A DNA stretch of 64,000 bases from Rotaria sp. Silwood1 (GCA_905250075.1 CAJNOP010000021.1:2071808-2135807), one strand, 5' to 3'; positions 35,801 to 50,227 are shown, counted from the first letter of the stretch. The notes: generated from the sequence alone by a model not told the origin. Translations and numbers: made by a program.

Positions 35801-37599
35801 CTTAAGAGAATTTTATTATAGTCTATTCAGAGTAGTTCACAATAAAAATCTCATAAATTTTTCGTAAACAAAATCTACATGTTTTTCAGCAACATTTCTG
35901 ACTCGGTACATATCCATTGAATATCTACTAAGATCAATTCTATGGTTTAAAAAGCTAGAATAGCCATCGATCTGATTTTTTGCGTTCATTTCTATTGAAA
36001 ATGATCTTAAAGAGCAACTATCATTTACAATGGCTTCACAAAGTGATCATACAGGTTTAAAGTCGATATCTTTTCATAATTTTAATTGAAATCAAGAATC
36101 CTAATAGTGGTTTGAATAGAGAGATTTATTTCCCACAAGACATTAAGCAAAATGAAATTCTCATTGTACTGTCAAATCCAAGACCTCTAGAAAATTCAAA
36201 ACCTAGATTTTTAGCAGAAGTCTCTTTTAATACAAAGAGTGATAAAACACATAATTATCTAAAAAATGAGATGTCTCCGAGCTTTCCAGCCAATTTTAAG
36301 AATAGTGCAAAAATAATTTTTTCTCGCCATTTTCTATGAAGAAAAGGAACAAATAGCACATCTGTGATTTTCGAAAAATTGATGTAGGAAGTCCGTAAAT
36401 ATCTCATTTCGTAGATAATTAGTTGCTCCATCATCCTGTGTAATCAAAATAAGCTTAGATTTTTGTGTTCCAAGTACTGAAAACCGAGGTTTTGAATGTT
36501 TACCTCCTCTAGATTATAGCAAAACAGTGAGGGCTTCGTTTTCTCTAGAGTTTTGTTGCCAACAAATTGCTCTACCCAAATCATCATTTACATTCTTTAT
36601 GCCAGGTACATTTATGAAGAAAAGTAGACATTTGGTCGATTTCTTTAATCACTGTATGCGTGACAGATTTGAAACTTTAAAAAGATTGAGCATGAAATTG
36701 ACAAGGAAATGGTCAACGTTAATAAAATCAATATAAATTCAACTATTAGGTATTTATGGAGTTCAAGTATATCAACTTGGAATCGGTCAGACTTAGGTAC
36801 ATACTGTAGTCTTAAGTATGTAATTTGATCTGTTGTTTCTTAAAGATGTTTTTTTTTTCAAATGTTCTTTTATTTCCATTCAGCTGAACGATAGATATTT
36901 CTTTTTACAATTTGTTGGTTTACAGAAATACTTTCTTCGTATAAATTTTTCTAATTAATAAATGTTTCTAAAAAATAAAGAAATATCCGTAGAGACAACA
37001 GCCAATCTTCATGTTAAATTTCAATATACTTGCGTCGCTAACATTTAGAAACTAATGCATACCCAAACAGAAGTTTGAACTGTACTTACTTTGAATGTAC
37101 TGTTTATTATATAAGAATGAATTTCAAGTAAAAATAGCGCAATGCTATTTTATCATAACAAAAATAAATAAAACACTTATGAGAAGACAAAATTTAGAAA
37201 ATCGAAATTGACCGAACTGAAGCTACTCAACACAACTCTAATGACTATTGATGCAAAAGTACACGAATATTTTTTTTGAAAAAAAACAACATTGTATGAT
37301 ATAATTGTTAAATTACAAAAATTCTTTCATTTTATTCGAATACTATACTCTTTAATGATAATAAATTCATGTGTAAAAAGAAATTTTCATCAATGACTTG
37401 TTTACAATAGAAGAAAACAAATATTCTTCTAAATAAAACGATAAAATTAAATAAAATGAATTACAATGTAGAACTAAAATTTACTTTATATATAAATTTT
37501 TTTTTTCTTAACAATAGAAAATAAGTTTTACAAAACTTGTGATTTAGTTAAAAGATGTGTTCAAAAGAAAAGATATTTGACAAAAAATAATCACTTATT
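32801..37599. other. 4.8-kb AT-rich spacer
   Basis: No gene or clear repeat boundary is recognised. The right end would contain the 3' UTR of the gene at 37600-39209. Open frames at 33344-33538, 33856-34047, 34970-35215, 35453-35677, 36112-36339 and 36527-36736 show no family, no introns and atypical codon use. The texture of 33750-36800 (frequent GATCTC, TCTAGA and TTCGAA words) resembles the decayed repeats elsewhere, but I could not pair ends. Confidence 0.45.
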
Positions 37600-37964
37600 T
37601 TAAACTGCTGTTGTTCGTGGTTCAAATGAAGTTGAAGCACGTTTTTTATTTTGATTAAAAAATCGTTCCATTATTGTACCATTATTAGGTAATTGTGACA
37701 TAGAAGCATGTAATGAACGAAGTGTTATTGAACCTGATAATGGTCGTAATTTTTGTTGATTAGAACCATTACTTATATGATTAACATGTTCAAAATTAAT
37801 CGGTCCTGATATATCCGATTTTTTAACAGTTCGAATTTTTGATAAACTTCGACAACGACGTAATTCATATTGTTGTTGTTCTTGTTCTTTATCTTGTTTA
37901 TTTGATATTGTTCTTAAACGTGAATAACGGCGTGGAATTTCTTTATTATTATTTTGTTGTGAAG

Positions 37965-37997
<33 letters not shown>

Positions 37998-39209
37998 CAG
38001 CTGGTAATGGAGGTGGATTTGCTAAATTCATACGTCGTTCATATTCTAATATTTCGTAATAATGTCGAAAAAATAATCGACATGCATCATTACGTTCAAA
38101 TTTAAATATTGCAAGCATATTTGATTCTGGTAACCAACATGTTATATAATTATCTTTCGGTAAACGTAATTCAGCTTGATCAGATATTAAACTTGACCAT
38201 ACAGCAAAACAACTTTCATGTTGTGCAAGCATTAATTGTACTTGTCGTGTTCGTTTTAAATTAGCTCCCTTCAGTAAGAAAAGAAAACGAATCAAGAATA
38301 AATAAGAAATCTAAAAATACGAACTGTATTATAAATCCAAACAGGAACACCAAATTGTTGACATGACCAATCTTCAAAATTAGCTAATTGTCTTGTTGTT
38401 GTTATATAAAGACGAGCTACTGAACGAGCTGCTTTAACTAATGTTCCAACACTACTATAAAACATTTCAATACGTTTAACATCAACAATAATCATATTAT
38501 CATCATTTTGTTGTTCATTTTCATTTGGTGATATTGTTGATGAAAGTTCATTCATACCAAGAATCGAAGATGATGTTGATGTTGTTCTTGATGAACGATG
38601 AGATAATGCATGGTTATTTGTGTTGATTGATGAATATCGTCGGGGTGCTATGGGTGGTTGACCATTTGTATTATTATGAGATGGTGGTGTAGGGCGTGTA
38701 CGATAAACAACAGATGATGCTGGTATTGGTGGTGGATATAATGAACGAACTGAACTATGATGATTGGAATTTGTCATTGTCATATCTGGAACTTTACTTT
38801 CATCATTAGGACTGTTTAATTGAGTGTATGATCGTTGATGAACCATTGGTTTAACAATACCAACTAAAGTTTTAGATTCATATCGTCGACGAAGATCATT
38901 AACATGAAATGTTGAATGGTTTGTTAAAGTTGAATCACAAAGAATTGTTGACTTCGGACGTTCATGATTTGATAAATGCGATGATGACGACGATGATGAT
39001 GATGGATAGTAGTTTACATAGTTTGGTGTAAGTGTTCGTTTAATTCGTTGTGAATAAGGTAGATGAAAAGATGATGAATGTTGTGCAATAGATTCATCTG
39101 GTAGTTGTTTCGAAATTGGTGGTCTATCAACTGACCAACGACCATATTGTATACGACATGGACGAGTTGATACATTCGTATAAGAGGGTTCACTAGAGTT
39201 TTCATACAT
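37600..39209 (-). CDS. Unrecognised 517-aa protein with a conserved-looking C-terminal half
   Basis: Exons 39209-38325 and 38268-37600 join in phase 0. The intron donor is the unusual GTTCGT and the acceptor is TTACTGAAG. Residues 1-235 are disordered, rich in Ser, Asn, Pro and Arg, with a Ser run and proline motifs (YPPPIPA, PPIAPRR) that could bind SH3 or WW domains. Residues about 240-390 are well ordered in composition: an amphipathic helix (MFYSSVGTLVKAARSVARLY), aromatic strands (NFEDWSCQQFGVPVWIY), LMLAQHESCFAVWSSL, and ITCWLPESNMLAIFKF followed by a helix (ACRLFFRHYYEILEYERR). This alternation could be a PH/EVH1-type fold, which is an inference from pattern only. The tail holds poly-Asn and RRYSRLRTI, then RCRSLSK basic phospho-site-like motifs. 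There is no TM or signal peptide. A cytoplasmic adaptor is plausible. Confidence 0.8.
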
Positions 39210-42200
39210 TGTTCAACAGCTACCTCTATAAAATCATTGACAATGTGAGTAGTATTTCTCTTAAGAGTACTTAATGTTTACATAAACTAGCTATAATACA
39301 GAAGAGAAAGAGAATAACTGAAAGAAACGAGTAGGCACATTAAGATAATCGAACAACATTGTCCTACTATAAATTATAAGAACAGAGGACATACACACAT
39401 CACATCAACAATCACATCATCATGGTAATCTGTGCAAGAGAAAGAACTTCCTTGACAATCCATCTCATAATATATGTGCATGTGTGACAATAATAGTTTA
39501 GACAAAGACAAACTTTAGTATTCTCTATATGGAAGCCTATATATATGTAACATGTCATTAAAAACAAAACATGTTTGTAAGACTCTCATCAACAAAGCCA
39601 TACTATACGCGTATATAAGTTCAATATATATGCAAAAAGAAAAAAACAAAAGAAGAAAGGGAAAAAAGCGAAGAAAGAAAATGAATTAATTTCTACCAAT
39701 GTGACATGTTTGATAATCGTTTTTTTGTTCGATAAATCCATGTATGTATAGCAACTATTCATGCACAGACTGTTGAACATCTACATGCCATTGTATTTTT
39801 TTTCTCTTGCGATCGAGCCTACGCAATACAACTCAAAAATATGTTGTATAAGTGCTTAATGAGGACGATAGCGTTTTCTTTTCTGTCTCTCTTTCTCTCC
39901 GTCTGTCTTTTTCTATCTATCAGTTTTTTTACGATAAACTACCACCGAAAAAAGTATGAGAAAAGAAAAGAAAAATCGAAATGCTTGTCCACTCAATCAA
40001 ATCGTCACCAGATATTTGAGTTCTTTACTATCTTTATCCATTCGTCATTCTATTCTAATCATTTTGATTGATTGATTTTTTTCTCAATTTAACACTGTTG
40101 AGTTACGTAAAAACAAAATGAGAATTCTCCGTGCTAACAGTAACGAGAACAATAAAATTAAAGAAAAAAAGCGAATGATATAAACAGGAAACTAATGGTG
40201 GGATCATGATACATATGAAGAATAGATCGAGAATGAATGAGTGCTCGGCTGAATAGCTAACTGACAGAGGACATCATTATTTTGTTTTGTTTAAAGCTTT
40301 AGTTGTCAATCGTAATAATTGTTGATATAGGTTTACTGATAGAGAACAAAAGAAAAAAGAAATTAACCATATTGTCGTCGGCTCATCTCAATTGACCTTG
40401 GCATAACAGCAATGAATTGATAAAGAATGCTTGTGCGTATGTTGCCAAGCGATCCGTCATCATTTTATATCTTGCCTTCTGTCCTTGCCAATGCCAATTG
40501 CAAGAAAGCGGAACCAGGCGATCAAGAAGTGTATATACACATATGTACATATATTGAACAATAAACTATGTTTTTCATTTCCTTATGCATTTGTTTGCAA
40601 TTGCCAATAGTGCTGAAGGGCATATATACATGTTGCCTGCCTGGCTTTCATCATCGTCATCATCCTTTTTTTTTACCTGTATAATTACTATATTCGAACT
40701 ACTTACTACTGAAACCGTCATTCAAAATGAACAGACAGACTACTACGTCGTTCAATCATCGTCAATAGAGGTTTACGTAATGTAAATGTACAAACAGTCA
40801 AACGGATGTCGACTATTTAGTAGAATAAATTTAATGCGAATGAGTTCCGTTTTATAATCAATATCCATTGCCTTCTTTTGTCTTCTATTAGTATATCGTA
40901 TCAGAGAAAAAAAAAAGAGAACGAGGTCATGCATATGCTCAATCAACACGATGTATACAGAGAGAAAGAAGAAGAAAAAAAGAAACAGAGAAAAAGTCTC
41001 TTAGATTTGTCGATAGTACCCAAAAGAGGGAAGAAAAAAATGGTACCTGCTAATGTTGAACAGAAAAAGCAGGTCTTTATTCAATAATGAAATACATAGC
41101 ATAATCATTCTTATATAAATGTGCTATATATTCTTTTTCGCTTTGTGTCGTCATTCATCAAATAGCTACAGCCATGAATATTGAATGTTGTTTCTCTCTT
41201 ACATGCCGCTAGCAATAGATAATCATAATCATAACTGGAAGGATGTTTACATTCTTTCGTTCATAAACGTATGGCTCATAATAAGCAGTCCCTAAATAAA
41301 AGGAAATAAGTCGACATGCAAAGTCATAATATAAACTAAACAAAAATCAAACAGGCAATATCATCATCATTATCACTAAAAAGAAATGATGTTATCATGA
41401 CAAGTGCACGCATAAAGATATTGATCGTCAAGGCAATGATGACAATCAATTGACACAAGCTTAATCAAATTCTTCGGCTCAATTCTGAGAACAATATAAT
41501 TAGTACTCTCTTCCAAGTTAACCTTTTACGCTTCTATATACTTTGTTGAAAGTGATGAACTTTATGATATGGTTGTCCATAGGCGTTTTCATTTTTATCT
41601 AAAATGTCTGCAGCCATGGTCAAAATAAGTAGTAGTAAAAAAAAGGAAGAAAATGTTACGTATTAACACTTTGGTGTAGTATGATAGAAGATCAGAAGAA
41701 CGAGAAAACGGTTATTTTATAGCATATTACATCATTTTTTATCTCAATCAAAAGAAAATACCAATAAGTGATAGTTATAAAAAAATTGAAGCATAAAATC
41801 TGAAGTGATGATAGGTGTTTTTTTTCTCATGTTGATTAGAACAAACTTTACAAGAATAAACACAAATAGTTATCTTTTTTACTGAGATCGATATTTTAAG
41901 TTATTTGTACGTTTGTCTGTATCTATTATTATTCGACATATTTTCATCTTGAGTATACATAACAAAATAAGATTAATGTAAGAGTCAAATAGCTTTGTGA
42001 TCATTACATTAAGCGAATTAAGTATATGCATAGACAATACTCAATGCGTATCGTGAACATATGCTCTTCATCATATGGTTATGAACTTAACATTAATTCA
42101 GGTTTTGTTATTGTTGCGATTTTTGAAATAAATCGATGAAAGTAGCAAACTGAGAAAAGATTATTCATTAAAGTCAATATGTCACTAATTTTCTTTTTTT

Positions 42201-45051
42201 TTATGTGAAAATAAATGAATTTTAAATAATATAAATAAATATCAATGGGTTACTTTAAACACAGCAAGAAAAAGACATTATAATGTTTGATGATCTAACT
42301 TATTTCCAGGCGATTAACACCTTCTAGCACATTCATAGTCCATATGTTATCCATTTTTCTTGATACCGTGAGAAATGATTGTAATGCATAACATCATAAT
42401 TGACCTTTCCTGACATGCTCAATGTTAAATAATAATCAACGATCTTTATTGATAATTTTACTTTTATCTTTTTGTTTGTATATTATTCAGTGATGAATGT
42501 ACAAAAAATCCATAGATCATTGTATAATAAAAAGTGAAAGCATAAAAAAAGAAAGGAATAGTTATAAGTATATGCTTAAGTTCATGTCTATCGATAGGGA
42601 AATGAACAATTCAGTTACATACAATGGTCACTACATACGTAGAGTGTTCTCTATTTAACACCTCATTAATTTTTCGATTTGCGTAGTTGAACATTTGGAT
42701 TTATTTTGTCGATAATTATAATAATATTTTTTTGTATTGATTTTATGTTGTACATAGACTTTCAGAAAAATTTAATCTTTGATTTTTGCTACAATTTTTA
42801 TATCCATTATGTAAATGATTTAGGTTATTTTGCTGTTCCTCTATGTTTTGTTAAAGTGAAATAAACAATAATTAGAAATCTTCATATAATATTCTGTAAA
42901 TTCATATGTTCATTATGAACATGATCTTCATTCTACCTTTTATATTCTTTTTTTTCTATATTCTAATTCTAATTCATTCATCTATTTTAGTGTCCTAAGG
43001 CGTTAACCTATGTCAAGTTCATTTATAACTGATCTAATATAAGATATATTATTTACAATTTGAGATTACATATGTTTCTTACCTTTATTTGTATTAATGA
43101 GATTTACTGCTGATAGATACTATCATCATGTATTGTTACGAACGTATATTTGTAATCTCAAGGATCATTTACTATGATGACATAAAAGTTATATCTGCTA
43201 GTAACGGGTAATTGAAAAGTAATTATATTAACTATTCATTCATTTCTCAGCTTTTTAAATGAGCCTGCAGAAATTTAAAAAAAAATGTTAGAACCAGAAA
43301 TTTATATTTTTTCCGTATACGAGTTCAAGTATTTTGTGGGCCTTTATTTAAGAATTGTTCAGTCGAATTTTTAGAGATCCACAAATTAAGTTTTAATAAA
43401 CTATAGCACGTCAAAAATTATTCAAAGTTGAAACGAAAATTATTTTAAGTATCGAAAATAAAAGATCAAAAGCTTCTCTATAAAATATCATACTAATGAT
43501 TAATTTTGCTTCAAGCCATTTGTCAATAATGAATATTTCCAGTCATAAATACCGAGGCAATTTAGGCAATAATCTCGATTTCTATGAAAAACAAACTTGT
43601 AAAGTGAACTCGTCAATTCCTGAATGATATTTCCAAAACACTTGATTCTTATATTACTCTGTAGAGAACAGTCTCGCTTTCAACTCGATGCTGAAGAAGC
43701 TGTTATCACAAATCCCCATGGAATTTAAATATGAAATACGATATAACTATTATATGCACCCTCAAGGAGAGAATTGCCACGGTGTCTGTCACGGGCCATA
43801 GGGACGATTGAAAGTAAGTACAAATTTCTATCTCGATACTTTAACACTTTTAGATCGTGTTTTACAAAAATCGGTGATATACGTGTGCAGTAAAGAAGTA
43901 TTGTAACAAGAAGCATGAATTTTCTCCGTTCAAATTTCATTTTTGTACCTTTACAAGTTCGATTAATAATTTTTAAACTAGAAATTCTAGAGAAATTGTA
44001 AAGCTATATTCAGAAAGAATACAGGATTTAGGTTCTAAGAATGAACAATGTTATTTAAACTATTTTTAAAACAACGTTAAAAAATAATATGCTTCATATT
44101 CATGATTGGCAAACGATACTGTCTGACAAGAAAAGTCTATTGTAAGAAAATTAGATACATGAGTTTTGAGGTTTTTACCCAAGATGGCCTTCAATGAAAA
44201 TGTTGTCTTTTAATTTCAGACTCTACTTATGGAAACTGATGCTACAACGAGCTATTAGTGTCTTATATGCACAGTTGTTATTGTTTGCATACATCCAATA
44301 AGCAAGATATATCATAGTTTTTTGAAAGTCCTATAATTGATATCATGTGTTGCACAATTTAATGTAACTTTTGAAGCGATGAAAAGTAAATACTAATAGT
44401 TTTTTTTTTTTGTTGTAATATCACATTAGGCAATGTATAGTTGTTATTGTTTTTATGAATAAGATAATTCATATGCATACTATCATGGCATCAATTTTAA
44501 ATAGTGAACAAAAGTCATTAGAAGATCTAAATAATATAATTGTAAATGTTTCTCGAAAATCACCATCATATATTGGTCATCATTTCCAGTAGCTCTCTAT
44601 CAAACGTTTTTTTTTTTGAGAAAAGTAATGACTTGAAAATATTTTGCAAATTTTCTCTTATCAAACTTACTGTCGATATTTTAATTTATTTAACCCCTAA
44701 AAGATATTTATTTGACACTCAACTTTAATATCGGTTAAACTATAGATATAATACTAGTATTTCCAAGTTTTAGTAATTTTGTTTCTTATTTTTCTATGAT
44801 AATTTTTTACATTGTATATATCCGTGGTATTGATTATATAACATGAATTCAATATTCCATCGTTTCAATTGTAAAGAAATAATCATACAAATATACAGAT
44901 AAAAAATTTAATAGGGTATGAATACGATTCCGATTTTTTTCAATCATGTAAAAAAAAATGGATTATTGAACAAAAGAAATAAAGAAAAAAAGAAAGTATG
45001 TTCTATTATGTTTTCCGTGTGATTGTGTATTGAATGGAATAATATTTATGA
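39210..45051. other. 5.8-kb spacer upstream of the 517-aa gene and downstream of the claudin-like gene
   Basis: The left part (39210-41300) has CT/GA tracts and short CATATA-type repeats typical of 5' flanks in this window, and probably holds the promoter of the 517-aa gene. The right end would hold the claudin-like 3' UTR. Between them I find no exon. ORFs at 39589-39780, 39841-40071, 40585-40785, 40878-41087, 43725-43940 and 44546-44728 have no recognisable product. A possible pair of weak inverted repeats near 43285 and 44040 was not convincing. Confidence 0.45.
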
Positions 45052-46088
45052 TTAAAACCGACCAAGATCAACACGTAGATTAGCCAAAGCTTCTTCTTCT
45101 GTGGCTTCATCAAATGTACCTTTTCGTTTTTTACTACAAACAAAAAAGACAAATGATGAAGCAACTAGTTGAAAAAAAATGATCCAAGCTAGAATATAAC
45201 AAATACCATACGTATGCTTTGTACCGCCTGGATAAATATCGGGTAAATGTTCCCTAACATGGCGAAATATAGTACTTAACGCTTCAATACAAACGACAAG
45301 AGAAACAGCTATAACAATCAAAAGAAAAATTTATGTCATTAAAATTGTCTTTTTTTTTTACCAGTAACAATATAAATCATCCCTGTCAATCGTTTATATG
45401 TATATCGATATTCACGAATACTATATAAACCACAAATAAATGTAATTACTAATAAAAGAATATGAATAGCACTAAATGAAAGCATTGTACGAATCATTCC
45501 TATAATTCAATGTAAAATGAATTCCTTCTACAACAAAACAAAGAAAGAAAAATCTAAATCAATCATACCTACTAGAGTTTGTTCAGCTGATGAAGAAGCA
45601 TTTTGAACTTGGTTTTGATGATAATCACATTGATTTTCTATAGAGAATATTTTTATAAATATTATATATACTTAATGTCATATTTCATATCTTATATCTC
45701 TATAGTAAATGATGAAAATGTCAACAATATGTTATAGCCTTGATATTCTAATAAGCTTGCTAGCCATAGCTTAATAGTGATATACTAACAATGCATACTT
45801 ACCATACATAGCATCTGGTGTTGGTCGACCAACTACACATTCCCAAATAACACCATAAGTAGCTCGAACAACGTATAGATTTTGTCTTTTTGCAAAGAAA
45901 TCAGGTGGATAAGTTATAACTATCCAATAACTTGACGTAAGTGTTATTGTAAAGGTAATAAATGAAAGAACTGTAAGAGCAAGTGTTATACGCATAAGTT
46001 GAATATTTCGTTGGATAACAGCTCTCGCATCTGAGACGGTTGTTTCGGTTGTTATCATGTCGTTTTTGCCGTGATGAGTTTTCTTCAT
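45052..46088 (-). CDS. Claudin/PMP22-like four-TM membrane protein (4 exons, 249 aa)
   Basis: Exons are 46088-45803, 45637-45569, 45499-45362 and 45308-45052. A short N-tail is followed by TM1 (about 32-54) and an extracellular loop carrying W55, GVIWEC (79-84) and C99. That equals the claudin-superfamily signature W...GLW...C...C with Ile for Leu. Three more hydrophobic segments follow: ILLLVITFICGLY, a segment around GMIYIVTAVSLVVCIEAL, and ICYILAWIIFFQLVASSFVFFV. The tail is short and charged (KKRKGTFDEATEEEAL). Length and topology fit claudin/PMP22/EMP/MP20 or nematode clc-type proteins that form or regulate cell junctions. It lacks an obvious PDZ-binding YV end, so a barrier role is inferred, not shown. 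The start is the first ATG in the exon. Confidence 0.85.
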
Positions 46089-46907
46089 AATACTGATTTT
46101 TACGGTCAGAAAGATTTATTCTAAGTTAATTCTTATTCGTTGTATCCGACAACAATAATAACAATAATCCAGATATAACTTATTTGCCAGAGCCAAAGTG
46201 AAACTAGTAGTGGTAGATCATGCTACACAATTTATGAGTTTTTTTAGATGAATAAATCAAAAAAAAATCCAAAATTATCTTGAATAAATAAACAACAATA
46301 AGAATTATTTATTTAGTGAAATTTCAACAATGATTAAAAATGAATTTTGATCTACTTATCAGTGTTTTCTACTATCGGCGAAGGTTTCTCTTTTTTTGCT
46401 TAATGCCCAAAAAATATCTGCTAGGACAATATGTCGATATGCAACCGGATAAAAAGTAAACAGAGAAAAATTCTTCGCATGCTGTTTCCAATCGATGAAA
46501 AGATAAGAGGAAAGAAAGTAGTAATCAACATATGTGGGACAAACGTCTTCTTTCTTGTACAGAAAAAGCTAACAAGACATATGCTGTTCTTGAAGCGAAG
46601 AAAAGAAAAAGAACACGAACTACAATAAATAGGACCAGTTGCTTTTTTTTTCTAAGATACCAACAATAAGGCTAATATTGCTAAAAATACTTCATTGTTA
46701 CCTGAGAAATAGTGCACACGTCTATATCGAAGACTGTTCAGTATTAACATTGATTCGAATATTTTTTGTATTAGTCATTAAACACAAGAAAAATATCGCA
46801 ATTATGAAAACACATTATCATTGACAGAAAAGAAATATCAAGATAAACTTTTAAACTTTCTGCATAAAAATAAAGTTTAACTGTGTAATGGTTAGGAAGG
46901 ACATAAT

Positions 46908-47389
46908 AATTGTTGTTGAGGAATAGTTTTTCTTTTTTTTTTATTTATTTATTTTACGACGCTTCGAAGGATACTTCCTTCTTCGTCAGGTATTTTTATT
47001 TTATAAACAAAACTAATTTATAAATGGAGAGCACACGTATATATACACAAAAATGATAGTTCCTTTTTCTTTTTTCTTTTTCTTCTCGAATTTTTCAAAA
47101 GTGGAACAAACGAAGAAGAAAATAGCTGAAATGTTTTCTTTGTTCCAGTGTTATCGTCTTGTCGTTCGTTCCACTATTGAAAAATTCGAGAAGAAAAAGA
47201 AAAAAGAAAAAGGAACTATCATTTTTGTGTATATATACGTATGCTCTCCATTTATAAATTAGTTTTGTTTATAAAATAAAAATACCTGACGAAGAAGGAG
47301 GTATCCTTCGAAACATCGTAAAATAAATAAATATTTATAAAATAAGGAAAGAGTAAAAGAAAAACTATTCTTAAACAACAAATAAATTT
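46908..47389. repeat. Near-perfect foldback carrying hammerhead-like motif in both arms
   Basis: The left arm from about 46908 (tgttgttgaggaatagttt) pairs with the reverse complement of the right arm ending about 47389. Arms are roughly 200 bases and mostly above 90 percent identical by eye, around a centre of about 70 bases near 47100-47170. Each arm holds CTGACGA, a GAAGG/CCTTC stem and GAAA or GAAG, then CRTCGTAAAATAAATAAA. On the plus strand the motif begins at 47286; on the minus strand it begins at 46989. No protein is encoded. The motif and AT-rich tail resemble the ends of Penelope-like retroelements. High arm identity suggests recent formation or ongoing gene conversion. Confidence 0.8.
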
Positions 47390-50227
47390 TAAGAATCATA
47401 ATTCTTTATGCTCAAAAGGAAATATTGTATGAAGAACTCATCAAGTTTCCATTATCAGGATAATAGATCGATATAAGTAAGGTATTCAACAATAAGTTGA
47501 ACCTTTGCATTAATAAAACAACAGAAATCAAAGACTCAAATTGAAACACACACAAGCAGTCATTATCTATAGCATGAAATGAACGTTCTACAGACCGAAA
47601 AGACTTTCTGATAACTTATCTTCTTGTATCATTTTTCTAAGTCTACCATTCATTTGTTTTATTCATATTACCATACGTTCGAATAATCTTCTACATTGAC
47701 ATTACGATTATTTGCTGCTTGATATAGACGCTCGATTATTTTCTCATATTAGGCCATTTTTTTTTCATGACATTTCAAATACTCTGTTAATATAATTCTG
47801 GCAATGAAGCTAATGTCTATTTCATCATTAAGACTAAATATTGTTTGGACCTTTAGTCTTTTCTCCTTCATTAGTGCCATGAAAAGCCGGAAAAGTCTTA
47901 ATTGAAAGTGACGTTCAATATAATTTTTTCCTTTATATAATTAAACTCTCGAAAGTGTATGTATGTATTCAATTTTATTAGCAATTTCTATTATCAAATT
48001 TGAATTGTATAACATATGAATTTGTTAAATTTTGAATATATTCTAGTATGTATGTGCAAGACATTAAAATACAAATAAATGGTATTAATGTTGTCATATG
48101 TGAATTGAAGGAAAAACATTATTGTTGTCTAGAGACTAATAATTGTGAGAAATATAAAAGAGTTACATTAAAGAAAAAAAAAACCTATCTATAGATCAAT
48201 GACAAATAAATGTGTTATTGCAGCTGTTACTTGACCTTACAAACCAATTGAATGGATTTTACATGGTACGATGCGTCATTTATTTTGAATCTTCTCATGT
48301 TTGAATTTTTAGTGAAAAACAAATTTCTGTTTCCTATATTTATATTTTGTTTTTGTTGTTGAATATTTGTCTGTCATCATCGTAAGAAAAAATTCAGTTA
48401 TTATTGTTTTGATAAGTTGGAACATGTCTAGATAAATATAATTTTAGTAATTCAAAAAAAAAACGATTTTCTTATAACTAGATTTCATAAAAATATTTTT
48501 ATTAAGTAAACAATTGATTTATTACTTAACAAGACATTTTATGACTCGAAAAGGTATTCATCAAAAATATCGATGGATAAAGTCGTCCCAAAATAATAAG
48601 CATTCCTTGCTTTTATTTTCAAAAATGTTCATAGCAATTTAGAGAAGACTAATGAAATAAAACGACGGTTTTGTGTAAAGGAATGTCTGATTAACACTCG
48701 CAGTGTATTCAAACTATTAGTTTGGATAGCAAGACACACAATGTCGTTGTATCTGGTAACTTTTTTATTTCTTATATGTAAGAAATAGGTCAAATCTATG
48801 TCATTAACCTTTCCGACTTATTAACGACGATTAAAATATTTTGTTAAACTCTATTATCTATCACTATGTCTTCGAAGAATGTTTGTTGTTAGTATAATTT
48901 CCTTGTTTTTATCATTTGAATAGTTACTGATTAATCTAGAATCAATCACTTATTTTAATATTATGCAATTCCATTATCTATAATTTATAACTTCTTGAAA
49001 AATTGAAATAAAATATGGCATTATAATAAGTTCAAGCAGAATCGTAAGGGGTAACCGTAAACGGTCGGTGTGGTAGAGAATTCCTTACTGGGTCATATGA
49101 TTTTCATTTTCATCTTCTACGTGTTTGTTTTTACAAAATAGTGTCCATAAATCAAGCACTTATTACTGATGTCAAAGAATATTCCTATGAGGAAAGATGC
49201 ACTGAGCTATTCCATTTAGTCAAGATTCATCAAAATATACCATATTTTATCAAGTCACTTTCATATCAAGTTCTATTATCAAAACAAAATCGAATAGTCG
49301 TTTAATGTTTCAGTTATGATAAATTTATCTATCCCCACAGTTTATAGGATTTAATTCGCAAAGATATAAGAGATAACACTGTAAATGTAATATCAGAAGC
49401 AGATTAAATATACAAGTAATAACATACATGCCTTACGAAGTGTTAATGAATGTCGAAAGCTGAGATAGTATTTGTAGTTCTATAAAATTTTCTGTTCAAC
49501 AATAGATAAGAACAGACAAAAAAAATGACGGAAATAAATAGTAACAAGCAATAAAAAAAACGACTTTTATATCATTAATGTAGCGATTGGGACGTAGATT
49601 TGGCTAATGTCAGAGATTGACTTCAGTGTTATAGAATTAGAGAGATGAAGAATAATGACTGATGATAATATATCGAACGGTCTAACCATTTTTACCGGTT
49701 CCAGTTTTGAGTTCAAGAAATATTTTTGAACTTTTCTCGTATCAAATGATTTAAGTTATGTGTAGTCGAAAAGTTTATTATTGTTCACACTGTCTAAAAT
49801 TAGTTTCATCGCCACACGGATAGTAACAAATGAGGAAAAAATCAAGTTTTTTCTTGCAATGAAAATATACATTATTATAAAATATCTTTAAAATTATTTT
49901 CATTTCATGAGTAATTATATGTGTTTAACCAATCAGCAATTCATGTTACAATACTATAAAAGGATTGTATGAAGAAATACATTCTCCTAAGTCTGAGAAT
50001 TCGATCTCAAATTTTCTTCAACTTTTAAAAATAAAATTATTCTTTGTTTGTGAATAAACAATGAAACTCATGCAAACAATGTTAATTTGTTTGGTAAAAT
50101 GACAAGTGTTCTCTTTGAAATATGTCTTGAACATGGATCAATTATGGACACTTAGTACTAACTAACAGAAGAACCCCTCCAGATGTCATCTTTCAATTTC
50201 AATAGTTTTTTGCTTATACATACTACA

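Noticed and set aside
36112-36736. ORFs of 75 and 69 aa
   Set aside because: There are no motifs, no splice partners and no supporting neighbours.
43265-44230. Possible inverted-repeat element
   Set aside because: Similarity between the two ends (TTAGAACC blocks) is too short and low-complexity to support.
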